From: an uncultured Lacinutrix sp.
GTDB taxonomy: Bacteria > Bacteroidota > Bacteroidia > Flavobacteriales > Flavobacteriaceae
Direction of reading: 5' to 3'
Length of the DNA: 64,000 nucleotides
NCBI RefSeq assembly: GCF_947500605.1
Contig: NZ_CANMSJ010000002.1
Coordinates: 310,001 to 374,000, forward strand
Part shown: in pieces, positions 44,055-53,382 of the stretch
Numbering within the stretch: position 1 is the stretch's first letter
How the letters are laid out: the number at the start of each line of letters is the position of its first letter
Position numbers and translations under genes: made by a program
Notes under the pieces: model-generated
The model's input: the letters and a program-made list of their open reading frames with translations, nothing else
What the model was told of the DNA's origin: nothing
Database searches by the model: none

Positions 44055-44543
44055 ATGGCAATTAAAAAACTCGTTTTAGATGATTTTTTAGAAGAAGAAG
44101 ACTTCTCACTTATTGGTATTCATTGCACTATTGAAGATTATCGCTTAGCTTACTTACTTAACAAAGTTTTAGAATTAAAACTAGTTAGGCAAGACAATGA
44201 TATCGATAATAACAATAATAAAACAGCTTTTTCTATTTTCGAATGGCAGGATGATACACAATTTAAAACTTGGAATTTAGTATCTAACACTTGTAAAGTG
44301 ACTACAAGTCAAACAGATAACAATACAGATTCACTATTTAGTTTTAATCCAACTGTAACAAAAACGCACCATTTGGTGCCAGAGTTTAGCAAGGCCAATT
44401 ACTTGTTAAAGATTAATAATGAGTTAAATTTTAAAAAAGAAAAACTCATTTTAGAAAAAATACTAAAAATAGATCAAGTTATTACAGCTTACAGTATAGC
44501 TCCTGAAAGCTTAAAATCTAAAGATCAACTAATATTCAACTAA
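44055..44543 (+). CDS. IPExxxVDY-family-like protein
   Basis: 162 residues, cytoplasmic, acidic start (LVLDDFLEEEDFSLIGI). Location between rnc and pyk and the N-terminal pattern DYRLAYLLNKVLELKL match the Bacteroidota family named for an IPExxxVDY motif. In this copy the corresponding region seems to read LVPEFSKANYLLKI, so VDY appears to be altered to ANY. The function of the family is unknown. The stop overlaps the pyk start in TAATG, so translation of pyk may depend on it. Confidence 0.75.
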   Translation: MAIKKLVLDDFLEEEDFSLIGIHCTIEDYRLAYLLNKVLELKLVRQDNDIDNNNNKTAFSIFEWQDDTQFKTWNLVSNTCKVTTSQTDNNTDSLFSFNPTVTKTHHLVPEFSKANYLLKINNELNFKKEKLILEKILKIDQVITAYSIAPESLKSKDQLIFN

Positions 44544-45967
44544 TGTTAAGAAAGAAAACCAAAATAGTAGCGACCTTAGGTCCTGCGACAAGTAGCAAAG
44601 AAGTTTTAAAAGGTATGTTAGACGAAGGTGCTAATGTTTTTAGAATAAATTTCTCACATGCAGATTATGATGATGTAAAAGAGCGCGTACAAATGATACG
44701 TGAACTTAATGATGAATTTGGTTACAACGCTTCTATTTTAGCAGATTTACAAGGCCCTAAATTACGTGTTGGTGTAATGAAAGGTGAAGTATATGTACAA
44801 CCAGGAGACGAAATTATTTTCGCAACTGGAGAACGTTTTGAAGGCACAAAAGAACGTGTTTACATGACTTACGATAAGTTTCCTCAAGATGCTAAAGCAG
44901 GAGAACGTATTCTTTTAGACGATGGTAAATTAATTTTCGAAGTAATTTCTTCAGATAAAGTATCAGAAGTAAAAGCTAAAGTTATACAAGGTGGACCATT
45001 ACGTTCTAAAAAAGGTGTAAACCTTCCAAACACAAATATTTCTCAGCCTGCTTTAACCGAAAAAGATATTGCAGATGCAAAATATGCTTGCGAATTAAAA
45101 GTAGATTGGATGGCATTATCATTCGTGCGTCATGCCGAAGATTTAATGGTATTACAAGAACTTATAAAAGAGCATAGTGACCATAAAATTCCAATTATTG
45201 CTAAAATAGAAAAACCAGAAGGTGTTGCAAACATCGATAAAATTGTTGCTTATTGCGATGGTTTAATGGTTGCTCGTGGAGATTTAGGAGTAGAAATTCC
45301 TGCAGAAGAAGTACCATTAGTACAAAAGCAATTAGTATTACGCGCAAAACGTGCTAGAATACCAGTAATTATTGCTACACAAATGATGGAAACAATGATC
45401 GATAGCCTTACGCCAACACGTGCAGAAGTTAACGATGTTGCAAACTCTGTAATGGATGGTGCAGATGCAGTAATGTTATCTGGCGAAACTAGTGTTGGTA
45501 AATACCCAGTGCAAGTAATCAAGCAAATGGCAGACATTATTCGTAGTGTTGAAAATAGTGATTTAATTAATGTACCTCACGAACCACCAACAATTAGAAC
45601 CAAGCGTTACATAACAAAATCTATTTGTTATCACGCAGCGCACATGGCAAACGAAATCGACGCAAAAGGAATCTCTACACTAACAAATAGTGGTTATACG
45701 GCATTTCAAATTTCGGCTTGGAGACCAAAATCTCATATCCTTGTATTTACATCAAACAGACGTATTTTAACGCAACTTAACTTGCTTTGGGGAGTTAAAG
45801 CTTTCTTTTACGACAAATTTGTAAGTACAGACGAAACTATAGAAGACGTAAACAAAATGGCTCAAGAAATGGGTTATTTAGAAAAAGGAGACATGCTAGT
45901 AAGTTTAGCAGCCATGCCAATTCAAGAAAAAGGAATGGTAAATACTTTACGTATTACAGAAATTTAA
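44543..45967 (+). CDS. pyk: Pyruvate kinase
   Basis: 474 residues. Typical motifs are TKIVATLGPATS at the start, FRINFSHADYDDV, ADLQGPKLRVG, the active-site helix IIAKIEKPEGVANIDKI, MVARGDLGVEIP and ATQMMETMIDSLTPTRAEV. It makes pyruvate and ATP from phosphoenolpyruvate and ADP. The start codon overlaps the previous stop by one base. A terminator closes the operon about 140 bases downstream, with a dispersed repeat between. Confidence 0.97.
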   Translation: MLRKKTKIVATLGPATSSKEVLKGMLDEGANVFRINFSHADYDDVKERVQMIRELNDEFGYNASILADLQGPKLRVGVMKGEVYVQPGDEIIFATGERFEGTKERVYMTYDKFPQDAKAGERILLDDGKLIFEVISSDKVSEVKAKVIQGGPLRSKKGVNLPNTNISQPALTEKDIADAKYACELKVDWMALSFVRHAEDLMVLQELIKEHSDHKIPIIAKIEKPEGVANIDKIVAYCDGLMVARGDLGVEIPAEEVPLVQKQLVLRAKRARIPVIIATQMMETMIDSLTPTRAEVNDVANSVMDGADAVMLSGETSVGKYPVQVIKQMADIIRSVENSDLINVPHEPPTIRTKRYITKSICYHAAHMANEIDAKGISTLTNSGYTAFQISAWRPKSHILVFTSNRRILTQLNLLWGVKAFFYDKFVSTDETIEDVNKMAQEMGYLEKGDMLVSLAAMPIQEKGMVNTLRITEI

Positions 45968-45977
45968 TTGTAGTTAA

Positions 45978-45995
45978 GAGCGTAGCGAAGAATCT
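45978..45995. repeat. AGAGCGTAGCGAAGAATCT-type intergenic repeat
   Basis: Short copy in the gap after pyk; the same sequence in reverse complement occurs at 48485-48510 and 49326-49352, and a folded form at 19829-19895. Confidence 0.55.
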
Positions 45996-46109
45996 ATTTT
46001 TGGGCATTACCTATAGATCGTGCTTACACTAAGAAGCAATCACGATTTCTTCCTAAATAAATTAAGTGAGCAATCACTATAGAGTGACTAAGGACAGTAA
46101 ATATAAATT

Positions 46110-46142
46110 AAAACCAGTTACAGGAATGTAGCTGGTTTTTTT
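46110..46142 (+). terminator. Intrinsic terminator after pyk
   Basis: AAAACCAGTTACA and TGTAGCTGGTTTT pair (one G-T wobble) around GGAA, followed by T residues. It also shields the convergent metal transporter operon. Confidence 0.9.
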
Positions 46143-46153
46143 ATGCAAAAATA

Positions 46154-47314
46154 TTATCCTCTAAACAAAAAGAAATCATCTTTCATGTCTTCAATCTGTG
46201 TATCTTCATTAGTAATGATATAATCTATTGCTTTAGAAGTAAACGTATCACCTTTGTCGGTAAGGGAGACAATATTTTTATCTACCACAATCATATTATT
46301 TTTCAGCGCAAGCTCCAAAACTGTTTTAGCTCTTACTTTCTGCCAATTAATATGTTCGCGTAAATGATTAACATGTCTTTCTTCTAACTCATTATGATTT
46401 TTTAAATGCAGCAAAAACGTTAATAGAGAAACCTCAATACGTTGTTGTTTTTCGCGATACATTACAGCAATAACTCCTTTACTAGGCGCAAATAAATACA
46501 CAATTAAAAATAGTAAACCTAACATGGTTGTAATAGAACCTGCAATAGAAGCATCTAACCAATGTGCAAACCAATAACCAGAAATAGCACTCAACACGCC
46601 AAAAGTGATAGCAAGCCCTAACATCTTCTTTAAATCTGTAGTTAACAAATAGGCAGCAGCAGCAGGCGCAATCATAAGAGCGACCACTAAAATAGCTCCT
46701 ACAGCATCAAAAGCACCAACAGTTGTAACCGAAGCCACACTCATTAGCCCATAATGGATAACAACAGGAGAAAACCCTAAAGAAGCAGCTAAACCAGCAT
46801 CAAACGTACTCACTTTTAATTCCTTGAAAAAAGCTATAAGAAGTGTTACTGTAATTAATAAAATAACACCAATAATCCATAAAGCTTTCGGGCCAACATC
46901 TACACCAGCAATTAACAACCTATCGAAAGGTGCAAAAGCCAATTCTCCCAAAAGAACTGCATCTACATCTAAATGCACATCGTTAGCATTCTTTGCAATT
47001 AAAATTACACCAATACTAAACAGTGCAGGAAACACTAAACCAATAGCAGTATCCTCTTTTACTAATCCTGTTTTTTGAATATACTCCACCAAAACAACTG
47101 TTATAATTCCTGTAAAAGCAGCAAATAAAATTAATAATGGTGAATTTAAATCTTGAGTAATAAAGAAACCTATTACAATACCTGGAAGTATAGAATGACT
47201 TATCGCATCGCTTATCATCGCCATTTTACGTAACACTAAAAACGTACCTGGAATTGCACAAGCAATGGCTACCAAACTTGCAATAAGCTGTATTTCAATT
47301 TGAGCGTTATTCAT
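46154..47314 (-). CDS. Metal ABC transporter permease with C-terminal winged-helix-like domain (second permease)
   Basis: 386 residues. The first 280 form an ABC-3 (zinc/manganese/iron) permease with eight or nine helices, including ISDAISHSILPGIVIGFF and DAVGAILVVALMIAPAAAAYLL. The last 100 residues are soluble (VSLLTFLLHLKNHNELEERH, then RAKTVLELALKNNMIVVD and SLTDKG) and resemble a DtxR-type winged helix. ABC-3 permeases are usually about 280 residues, so this is an extension. It overlaps the other permease gene by 8 bases. The imported metal cannot be told from the sequence. Confidence 0.88.
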   Translation of the reverse strand: MNNAQIEIQLIASLVAIACAIPGTFLVLRKMAMISDAISHSILPGIVIGFFITQDLNSPLLILFAAFTGIITVVLVEYIQKTGLVKEDTAIGLVFPALFSIGVILIAKNANDVHLDVDAVLLGELAFAPFDRLLIAGVDVGPKALWIIGVILLITVTLLIAFFKELKVSTFDAGLAASLGFSPVVIHYGLMSVASVTTVGAFDAVGAILVVALMIAPAAAAYLLTTDLKKMLGLAITFGVLSAISGYWFAHWLDASIAGSITTMLGLLFLIVYLFAPSKGVIAVMYREKQQRIEVSLLTFLLHLKNHNELEERHVNHLREHINWQKVRAKTVLELALKNNMIVVDKNIVSLTDKGDTFTSKAIDYIITNEDTQIEDMKDDFFLFRG

Positions 47315-48443
47315 CTTCTGTAGATTGTTTAGTGTATAAATTTTCAGCAGTTTCGAAACCCACTTCAGTTAAACTCCACATATTACCTTTCAGTTCCACA
47401 TAGTTTTTTTCTACTAATTTTTGAAGTGTAGAACGTGTGTAACCTTGAAAATTATTTAATAATTTAATAGCATGAGGATGCGAAATATTCTCATGTGTTT
47501 CTGCAATATGATGCATAAAAGCAAGTGTTTTATGAAGCTCTAAATCGCGTCTGTTTTTAATAAATCGAATTTGCTTAAATAGTAAACCACGACTTGGAGA
47601 AAACACAAACGAAAACAAAACAAAAACCGAAGCCACCAATACAATTACTGGTCCTGTGGATAAATTCGTTTGACTTGCACTAATTGCTGTACCAAAAACA
47701 CCTGAAAAAGCACCAAAAATTGCAGCTAAAAATACCATCGTCGCTAAACTATTTGTCCATTGTCTTGCCGCCGCAGCAGGCGCCAAAAGCATAGCACTCA
47801 TTAAAACAACACCAACTGTTTGCAAACCTAAAACAATAGCTAGCACAATAAAACTTGTAATTAATATGTCTATAAATTTAGTATTGAATCCTAAGGTTTT
47901 AGTATAATCAGCATCAAACAATAAAAGTTTAAACTCTTTCCAAAACAACAACAGAACAAATAAGCACAAACCGGTTACAATTACCATTAACCAAACATCA
48001 CTTTCTACTAAAGTTGCTGCTTGACCAAAAAGATATTTATCCAATCCTGCTTGATTTGCATTTGGCTGTTTTTGAATGAACGTTAATAATAACATACCAA
48101 AACCAAAAAACAGCGATAAAATTAAACCTAAAGCTGTATCACTTTTTAAATGTGTTTTCTTTACAATACTTTTAATCCAAAATGTACCAATTAAACCACT
48201 AACTAAAGCTCCTAAAAGCAATGTGTTAGTGTCTTTTGCTCCAGTAATTAAAAAGGCAATTGCAATTCCTGGTAAAGCTGCATGAGAAATGGCATCTCCA
48301 AGTAAACTTTGCTTTCTTAGTACAGCAAAACTACCAAGCATTCCTGTTACAGCTCCTAAAACAGCTGTACCAAGTGTGATGGTTCTTAATGTGTAGTCAC
48401 TAAAGACTAATGAAAAATATTCTGTTATGTCCATTTTTGTCAT
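47307..48443 (-). CDS. Metal ABC transporter permease with C-terminal winged-helix-like domain (first permease)
   Basis: 378 residues with the same plan as its downstream partner: an ABC-3 permease (about 1-285, with LGDAISHAALPGIAIAFLI and QTVGVVLMSAMLLAPAAAAR) and a soluble C-terminal tail (HHIAETHENISHPHAIKLLN, then STLQKLVEKNYVELKGNMWSL). The tail resembles a winged-helix regulator of the DtxR type. Two permeases, one ATPase and a binding protein make a complete TroABCD-like importer. A 133-base gap holding intergenic repeats separates it from the ATPase gene. Confidence 0.88.
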   Translation of the reverse strand: MTKMDITEYFSLVFSDYTLRTITLGTAVLGAVTGMLGSFAVLRKQSLLGDAISHAALPGIAIAFLITGAKDTNTLLLGALVSGLIGTFWIKSIVKKTHLKSDTALGLILSLFFGFGMLLLTFIQKQPNANQAGLDKYLFGQAATLVESDVWLMVIVTGLCLFVLLLFWKEFKLLLFDADYTKTLGFNTKFIDILITSFIVLAIVLGLQTVGVVLMSAMLLAPAAAARQWTNSLATMVFLAAIFGAFSGVFGTAISASQTNLSTGPVIVLVASVFVLFSFVFSPSRGLLFKQIRFIKNRRDLELHKTLAFMHHIAETHENISHPHAIKLLNNFQGYTRSTLQKLVEKNYVELKGNMWSLTEVGFETAENLYTKQSTEDE

Positions 48444-48576
48444 TCCTGCGAAGACAGGAATCTATTTTATTATTTTAGTTAATGAAATTCTTCGCTACGC
48501 TCTGAATAACATATTAACTATTCTATTTTTAACCGAGTAAATACTGCTAACTGTTGACTGCTCACTGTCAACTTTC
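48444..48576. repeat. Repeat-rich gap between permease and ATPase genes
   Basis: Three families sit side by side: a fold-back TTCCTGCGAAGACAGGAA (about 48448-48465), the TTCGCTACGCTCTGAATAAC repeat (48485-48510) and a GACTGCTCACTGTCAACTT block (about 48555-48573) that recurs at about 49398-49416. Confidence 0.6.
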
Positions 48577-49314
48577 TTACTCTTGAACACTTACTTTAAA
48601 GTTAATACCATAGGTTTTTGTTAAGTTATCATCGTTAAATATATCCTTAACTGGTCCTGTAGCAATTTTCTTTACATTTAAAAACGTTACCCAATCAAAA
48701 TATTCTGGAACCGTTTGTAAATCGTGATGCACAACAATTACTGTTTTACCAGCTTTTCTTAATTCTTTTAAAATATTGATAATTGCTATTTCGGTTGTAG
48801 CGTCTACACCTTGAAACGGTTCATCCATAAAGTAAATAGATGCGTTTTGTACTAAAGCACGTGCTAAGAAAATACGCTGTTGTTGCCCACCAGATAACTG
48901 ACTTATTTGCCTGCCCTTAAAAGCCAACATCCCTACTTTCTCTAAAGCCTCTAAAGCTGCTTTTTTCTCTTTTTGTCTTGGTCTTTTAATCCAACCTAAA
49001 CTACCATAAGTTCCCATCATCACCACATCTAAAGCTGTAGTTGGAAAATCCCAATCTACACTCCCTTTTTGTGGTACATAAGCAACTAATTGTCTTTGCT
49101 TTTCGTAAGGCTTCCCATAAATAGTAACACTTCCTGCAATAGGTTTTAAAATACCGAGAATAGATTTTATAAGTGTTGATTTCCCAGCACCATTTGGTCC
49201 AACAATAGCCATTAAAACACCTTCTGGAATTTCTAAATCGATATCCCAAAGTACTGGTTTGTAGTTATAAGCTACTGTTAAATCGTCTACTTTTACAGCT
49301 ATTTTTTGTTTCAT
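48577..49314 (-). CDS. Metal ABC transporter ATP-binding protein
   Basis: 245 residues, complete ABC domain: Walker A in [16 protein letters not shown], signature [15 protein letters not shown], Walker [13 protein letters not shown] and the switch His in VVHHDLQTV. The Q-loop region [16 protein letters not shown] is the type seen in manganese/zinc/iron importers (MntB, SitB, TroB). It is flanked by the substrate-binding protein gene and the two permease genes, all on the same strand, so it powers that importer. Confidence 0.95.
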   Translation of the reverse strand: MKQKIAVKVDDLTVAYNYKPVLWDIDLEIPEGVLMAIVGPNGAGKSTLIKSILGILKPIAGSVTIYGKPYEKQRQLVAYVPQKGSVDWDFPTTALDVVMMGTYGSLGWIKRPRQKEKKAALEALEKVGMLAFKGRQISQLSGGQQQRIFLARALVQNASIYFMDEPFQGVDATTEIAIINILKELRKAGKTVIVVHHDLQTVPEYFDWVTFLNVKKIATGPVKDIFNDDNLTKTYGINFKVSVQE

Positions 49315-49325
49315 GTTTTTCGTTT

Positions 49326-49352
49326 AGATTCTTCGCTACGCTCTGAATGACA
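49326..49352. repeat. ATTCTTCGCTACGCTCTGAATGAC intergenic repeat copy
   Basis: Copy in the 99-base gap between the ATPase and binding-protein genes. It shares its core with 48485-48510 and, inverted, 45978-45995. The same gap also holds the TCACTGTCAACTT block. Confidence 0.6.
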
Positions 49353-49413
49353 TTTACTCATGCTTTTTTACAATTGGGTATGCACTGCCAACTGAAGACT
49401 ACTCACTGTCAAC

Positions 49414-50328
49414 TTATTTTAAGGCATTTACAATAGTATTCACATTATATTCAAACATTCCTACATAAGTTCCTTCTACAGTTCCTGCATTTCCTAATGC
49501 ATCAGAAAACAAAGTACCACCAATAACAACATCGTGACCTTTAGATTTTACAGCTGCTTGTAATGCTTCAATAGTACGCTTAGGCACAGAACTTTCTACA
49601 AAGATTGCTTTCACTTTATTTTCTATTATAAAGGTAGCTAATTTTTGAACATCTTGAACTCCAGCTTCCGTTGCAGTACTTAATCCCTGTAGTCCAACAA
49701 CATTAAAACCATAATTTTTTCCGAAGTAATTAAAGGCATCATGTGCTGTAACTAATATTCTTTTTTCTTTTGGAAGTGTTTCTATTGTTGCTAAAACCTT
49801 TTGCTCTAAAGCTTCTAACTTTTGAAGAAATAGCTTTTCATTTTCTAAAAAACTTGCAGCATTCTTTGGATCTTTTTCAGATAAAACCTTAGTTACGTTT
49901 TTAGCAAATTGCTTAAAAAAAGCAATATTAAACCATACATGTGGATCGTAATTTGAAGCAAAATACTCCGATCCTATTAATTGCGACTTATCTAAAGCTG
50001 CACCAAGCTCTACAGTGTTTTTAGTTTTACTTCCCATTTTCTCGAAAACCTCAACTAGCTTTCCTTCAAGATGTAAACCGTTATAAAAAATAATATCTGC
50101 GTTAACTAATTTAGACACATCGCCTTCACTTGCTTTAAATAAATGAGGATCTACTCCACTACCCATTAAGCCTTGAATGTTTACTAAATCTCCACCAATG
50201 TTATTAACCAAATCGGTTATCATGGTTGTTGTTGTTACAATGTTTAATTTCCCATTATCTTGGTTAGCATCGTTTTTACATGAGAATGCAATAAGTGTTA
50301 GTACTAATATTATTATCTTTTTTTTCAT
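49414..50328 (-). CDS. Metal ABC transporter substrate-binding lipoprotein (TroA/ZnuA-like)
   Basis: 304 residues. The lipoprotein signal ends LTLIAFSCKN, so Cys about 17 is lipidated. Cluster A-1 metal ligands are visible: His in GVDPHLFKAS, His in YDPHVWFN, His or Glu near VTAHDAFNYFGKNYG and FVESSVP, and Asp in GGTLFSDALG. There is no long His-rich loop of the ZnuA type, which leans slightly toward manganese or iron, but that is not decisive. It is upstream of the ATPase and permease genes and 41 bases after the TonB receptor. Confidence 0.92.
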   Translation of the reverse strand: MKKKIIILVLTLIAFSCKNDANQDNGKLNIVTTTTMITDLVNNIGGDLVNIQGLMGSGVDPHLFKASEGDVSKLVNADIIFYNGLHLEGKLVEVFEKMGSKTKNTVELGAALDKSQLIGSEYFASNYDPHVWFNIAFFKQFAKNVTKVLSEKDPKNAASFLENEKLFLQKLEALEQKVLATIETLPKEKRILVTAHDAFNYFGKNYGFNVVGLQGLSTATEAGVQDVQKLATFIIENKVKAIFVESSVPKRTIEALQAAVKSKGHDVVIGGTLFSDALGNAGTVEGTYVGMFEYNVNTIVNALK

Positions 50329-50369
50329 AAGTCTAAAAATTTGTTGTGAAGGTACTAAAAATGATGTAA

Positions 50370-52622
50370 TTAGTTTAAAGTATATCTCAAACCAATAAAA
50401 ATACGACGTCCTTGATTTGGTCCATAAACATAAGAAGGATCAAAAGTTAGTGCATAAGGATTATCTGCAGTTACTTGCGCGTTTCCTTGGGCATCAAATT
50501 GCACATCTTCGTCAAAAGGATCCTTAGCTCTTGCTATAATAAATGGGTTATTATTATTTGGTGTCCAATTTAAAATGTTTTTTACACCTCCATAAATTTC
50601 AAAATTATTAAAACCATCATAAGTTGCTTGAATGTTTTGAATGCTCCATGTTGGAGAATACTCTTGCCTTGGATCTAAATCACCTAAAATTGGCAATCGC
50701 ATTGGACCATAAATATTTCCTGTATAATCGAAAGTTAAATTTGTTGGATAGTTTTTATAAGAAAACGACCACGTTCCTGTAAAACGTTCTGTTAATATTT
50801 GCCTTGTTTTTATATCATTTTCTGTTTGATTAACGTCTTGAACCGTAATTCCCAAACCTCCTGATATTCCACTACCAAAAATAGCATCAACATTTAAACT
50901 AAATCCTTTTGATACAGAAAAGCCATCTAGGTTATCGTAAATAATTTGATTTGGATTAGTATCGTAATCTGGAATAATAGCATTAGAAAAATAAGTATAC
51001 CAAGCAGAAGCATCTATTGTAAATTGTAATGCATTTTTAGTGTATATTTTTTTTAAATAATTAATATTTACATTAAACGATTGCTCAGGTTTTAATTCTT
51101 CTTCAACAATAACATCTCGAGAACCTGTTAAGGCTGCATGCTCTTCGGTAAACAAGTTAACCACTCTAAATCCTGTTCCTGCATTTACCCTAAAAATATC
51201 ATCGTTTGTTGGTTTATAACGGTATGCCACTCGCGGTGTTACAATAGAACCATGACGTTTATCATAATCATAACGCAGGCCTAAAAGCACTTTTTGTTTT
51301 TTAGTTAAGGTAATTTCGTCTTGCACAAACACAGATGGAATTATAATATTATCTGCCTCTACAGTTGCCGTAGTATTGTCGTTATAATAATTATAGCGTC
51401 CTGCAACACCAAATAACAAATCGTGATTTTTTAAAGATTTATCCCAAGTTAACTGTCCGAAACCTATACGCTGTTGTGCTAAATAAGGCACATTGCCATA
51501 AACCGAATTTTGGTCATGATCTGAATATGAAAACTGAAAATTCATGTTTTCCTCTACTGGTAATTGGTACTCTCCAAGCAACTCGTATCGTGTGGTGTAA
51601 ATACTTTCGCCATAAACTTCGTCTCCTCCTCTAAAACCTTTATTCCATTGTAACTCTCCTCCCCAACGGTCTTCGTAAAAAAAACGTCCTGCAAGAGAAA
51701 ATTTCTTTTTACTTTTTCTATCAAAACTCCATTTTTGAAATACCGAAATACGGTCTTGCAGCGTTAAGTCTGTAAAATTATCGTTGTTATTATCTATTGA
51801 ATTATCATATTTAAAATAATTGGTACCAAACAAAAGTGTCGCTTTTTCACCAACTTTTGTTTTAAAACCAATATCTGCATTTACTTCTCCCCAACCACTA
51901 ACATAACTATCTGCAAAAACAATAGGCGCATGTTCTGGAAGTTTTGTAATTATATTTATTAAACCACCAACAGCTTCACTACCGTAAAGTGATGATGCTG
52001 GACCTTTTACAATTTCAATTTGTTCGATTAAAGAATTTGGAATTCCGGACAAACCATAAACGGTAGATAAACCACTTACTATTGGCATACCGTCTATTAA
52101 AACCAAGGTATAAGGCCCTTCTAAACCATTAATATGAATATCTCCTGTATTACAAACATTACAATTAAGCTGTGGTCTTACTCCGTTTACATTCTGAAGT
52201 GCTTCGAAAATGTTTGGCGTTGGATTCTTTTTTAAGAAAGCAGGTGTATACACCTCAACAGGTACCGGACTTTCTAAACGACTAACCGATTTTAATGTTC
52301 CTGTTATTACAACTTCATTTAAAGCTTGATTTTCTAGTAAATCGAAATTCACAATAATATTAGTACTAGAAACTGTAATACTTTTTTTTCTTGTGTTAAA
52401 ACCTGTAAACGAAGCGATAATTTTATACGCTCCTGAAGGCACATTTTTAATTTTGAAAGAACCATCTTCTTCACTTGTTGTGCCTAAGCTTGTACCTTGT
52501 AAATAAACATTAGCATATGGTAATGTTTCTCCTTGGGAAGTTATCACTCCTGAAATAGTGACTGTATTTTGAGCTTGACAAAACAAGCTTAAACAAAAAA
52601 CAAAAGTAGTTATTAGTTTCAT
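50370..52622 (-). CDS. TonB-dependent receptor in metal-uptake operon
   Basis: 750 residues. A signal peptide (TTFVFCLSLFCQAQ) precedes a carboxypeptidase-regulatory-like domain (about 20-105), a plug with VEVYTPAFLKKNPTPNIFEA, NGLEGPYTLVLIDGMP and IEQIEIVKGPASSLYGSEAV, and a barrel ending FIGLRYTLN. A CNVCNTG pair in the plug is unusual and might bind metal. It is the first gene of an operon with the TroA-like ABC transporter and faces a DtxR-family regulator gene across a 22-base palindrome. This supports uptake of a metal or metal chelate through the outer membrane. Confidence 0.93.
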   Translation of the reverse strand: MKLITTFVFCLSLFCQAQNTVTISGVITSQGETLPYANVYLQGTSLGTTSEEDGSFKIKNVPSGAYKIIASFTGFNTRKKSITVSSTNIIVNFDLLENQALNEVVITGTLKSVSRLESPVPVEVYTPAFLKKNPTPNIFEALQNVNGVRPQLNCNVCNTGDIHINGLEGPYTLVLIDGMPIVSGLSTVYGLSGIPNSLIEQIEIVKGPASSLYGSEAVGGLINIITKLPEHAPIVFADSYVSGWGEVNADIGFKTKVGEKATLLFGTNYFKYDNSIDNNNDNFTDLTLQDRISVFQKWSFDRKSKKKFSLAGRFFYEDRWGGELQWNKGFRGGDEVYGESIYTTRYELLGEYQLPVEENMNFQFSYSDHDQNSVYGNVPYLAQQRIGFGQLTWDKSLKNHDLLFGVAGRYNYYNDNTTATVEADNIIIPSVFVQDEITLTKKQKVLLGLRYDYDKRHGSIVTPRVAYRYKPTNDDIFRVNAGTGFRVVNLFTEEHAALTGSRDVIVEEELKPEQSFNVNINYLKKIYTKNALQFTIDASAWYTYFSNAIIPDYDTNPNQIIYDNLDGFSVSKGFSLNVDAIFGSGISGGLGITVQDVNQTENDIKTRQILTERFTGTWSFSYKNYPTNLTFDYTGNIYGPMRLPILGDLDPRQEYSPTWSIQNIQATYDGFNNFEIYGGVKNILNWTPNNNNPFIIARAKDPFDEDVQFDAQGNAQVTADNPYALTFDPSYVYGPNQGRRIFIGLRYTLN

Positions 52623-52652
52623 GAAATTTATATTTTGTGCAAATGTAAATAA

Positions 52653-52674
52653 AAATTTAGATTAATCTAAATTT
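52653..52674. promoter_or_regulatory. Candidate DtxR/MntR-type operator
   Basis: AAATTTAGATTAATCTAAATTT would exceed the length rule only if extended; as 22 bases it is a perfect palindrome with half-site AAATTTAGATT. It lies in the 100-base divergent gap between the TonB receptor and the DtxR-family gene, about 30 bases from the receptor start. Its TTTAGATTAATCTAAA core has the layout of known DtxR-family operators. Confidence 0.7.
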
Positions 52675-52722
52675 AAATTTTAGAAGAATATATTACTATA
52701 TTTGTTTCTGTTATATAAACCT

Positions 52723-53379
52723 ATGATTACACAGACAGAAGAAAATTACATTAAAGCAATTTACCATCTCGGACAACAAGGCATGGAAACTGTAAGCACA
52801 AATGCCATCGCAGATTCTTTAAACACTAAAGCATCCTCTGTAACAGATATGTTAAAAAAATTAGCTGAAAAAAATTATGCTGATTACATTAAATATCAAG
52901 GTGTAATTTTAACTAAAAAAGGGAAAAAAATAGCTGTTGGTATTATTAGGAAACACAGGCTTTGGGAAGTTTTTTTAGTTGAAAAATTAAACTTTACTTG
53001 GGACGAGGTTCATGAGGTTGCAGAAGATTTAGAACATATACAATCGGAAAAATTAACAGACGAATTAGATGCTTTTTTAGAACACCCAACACATGATCCA
53101 CACGGAGATCCGATTCCAGATAAAAATGGTAATTTTAAACAAATTGAAAAAATATTATTATCTAAAGCTTTGGTAGGGAGTAAATATCAATGTGTAGGTG
53201 TTAAAGACACATCTTCAACTTTTCTAAAATACTTAGATGCAAATGAAATTGCCTTAGGAACGGAGCTTAAAGTATTACACAAAGAACCGTTTGACCAATC
53301 TATTAAGATTAAATTAAATGGTCTCGACACAACGGTATCACAAAATGTTGCAAAAAACATTTTTTTAAAAACGCTATAG
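52723..53379 (+). CDS. DtxR-family metal-dependent transcriptional regulator
   Basis: 218 residues from the ATG at 52723; the in-frame TTG at 52702 adds seven poorly fitting residues. The N-terminal winged helix (TQTEENYIKAIYHL, then TNAIADSLNTKASSVTDMLKK) is typical. The dimerisation/metal region has WDEVHEVAEDLEHIQSEKL and FLEHPTHDPHGDPIP. The C-terminal FeoA/SH3-like part is present (VGVKDTSSTFLKYL, LGTELKVL). Regulators of this kind repress metal-import genes when loaded with Mn or Fe. The divergent palindrome and receptor operon are the probable target. The metal specificity cannot be fixed. Confidence 0.94.
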   Translation: MITQTEENYIKAIYHLGQQGMETVSTNAIADSLNTKASSVTDMLKKLAEKNYADYIKYQGVILTKKGKKIAVGIIRKHRLWEVFLVEKLNFTWDEVHEVAEDLEHIQSEKLTDELDAFLEHPTHDPHGDPIPDKNGNFKQIEKILLSKALVGSKYQCVGVKDTSSTFLKYLDANEIALGTELKVLHKEPFDQSIKIKLNGLDTTVSQNVAKNIFLKTL

Positions 53380-53382
53380 TTT

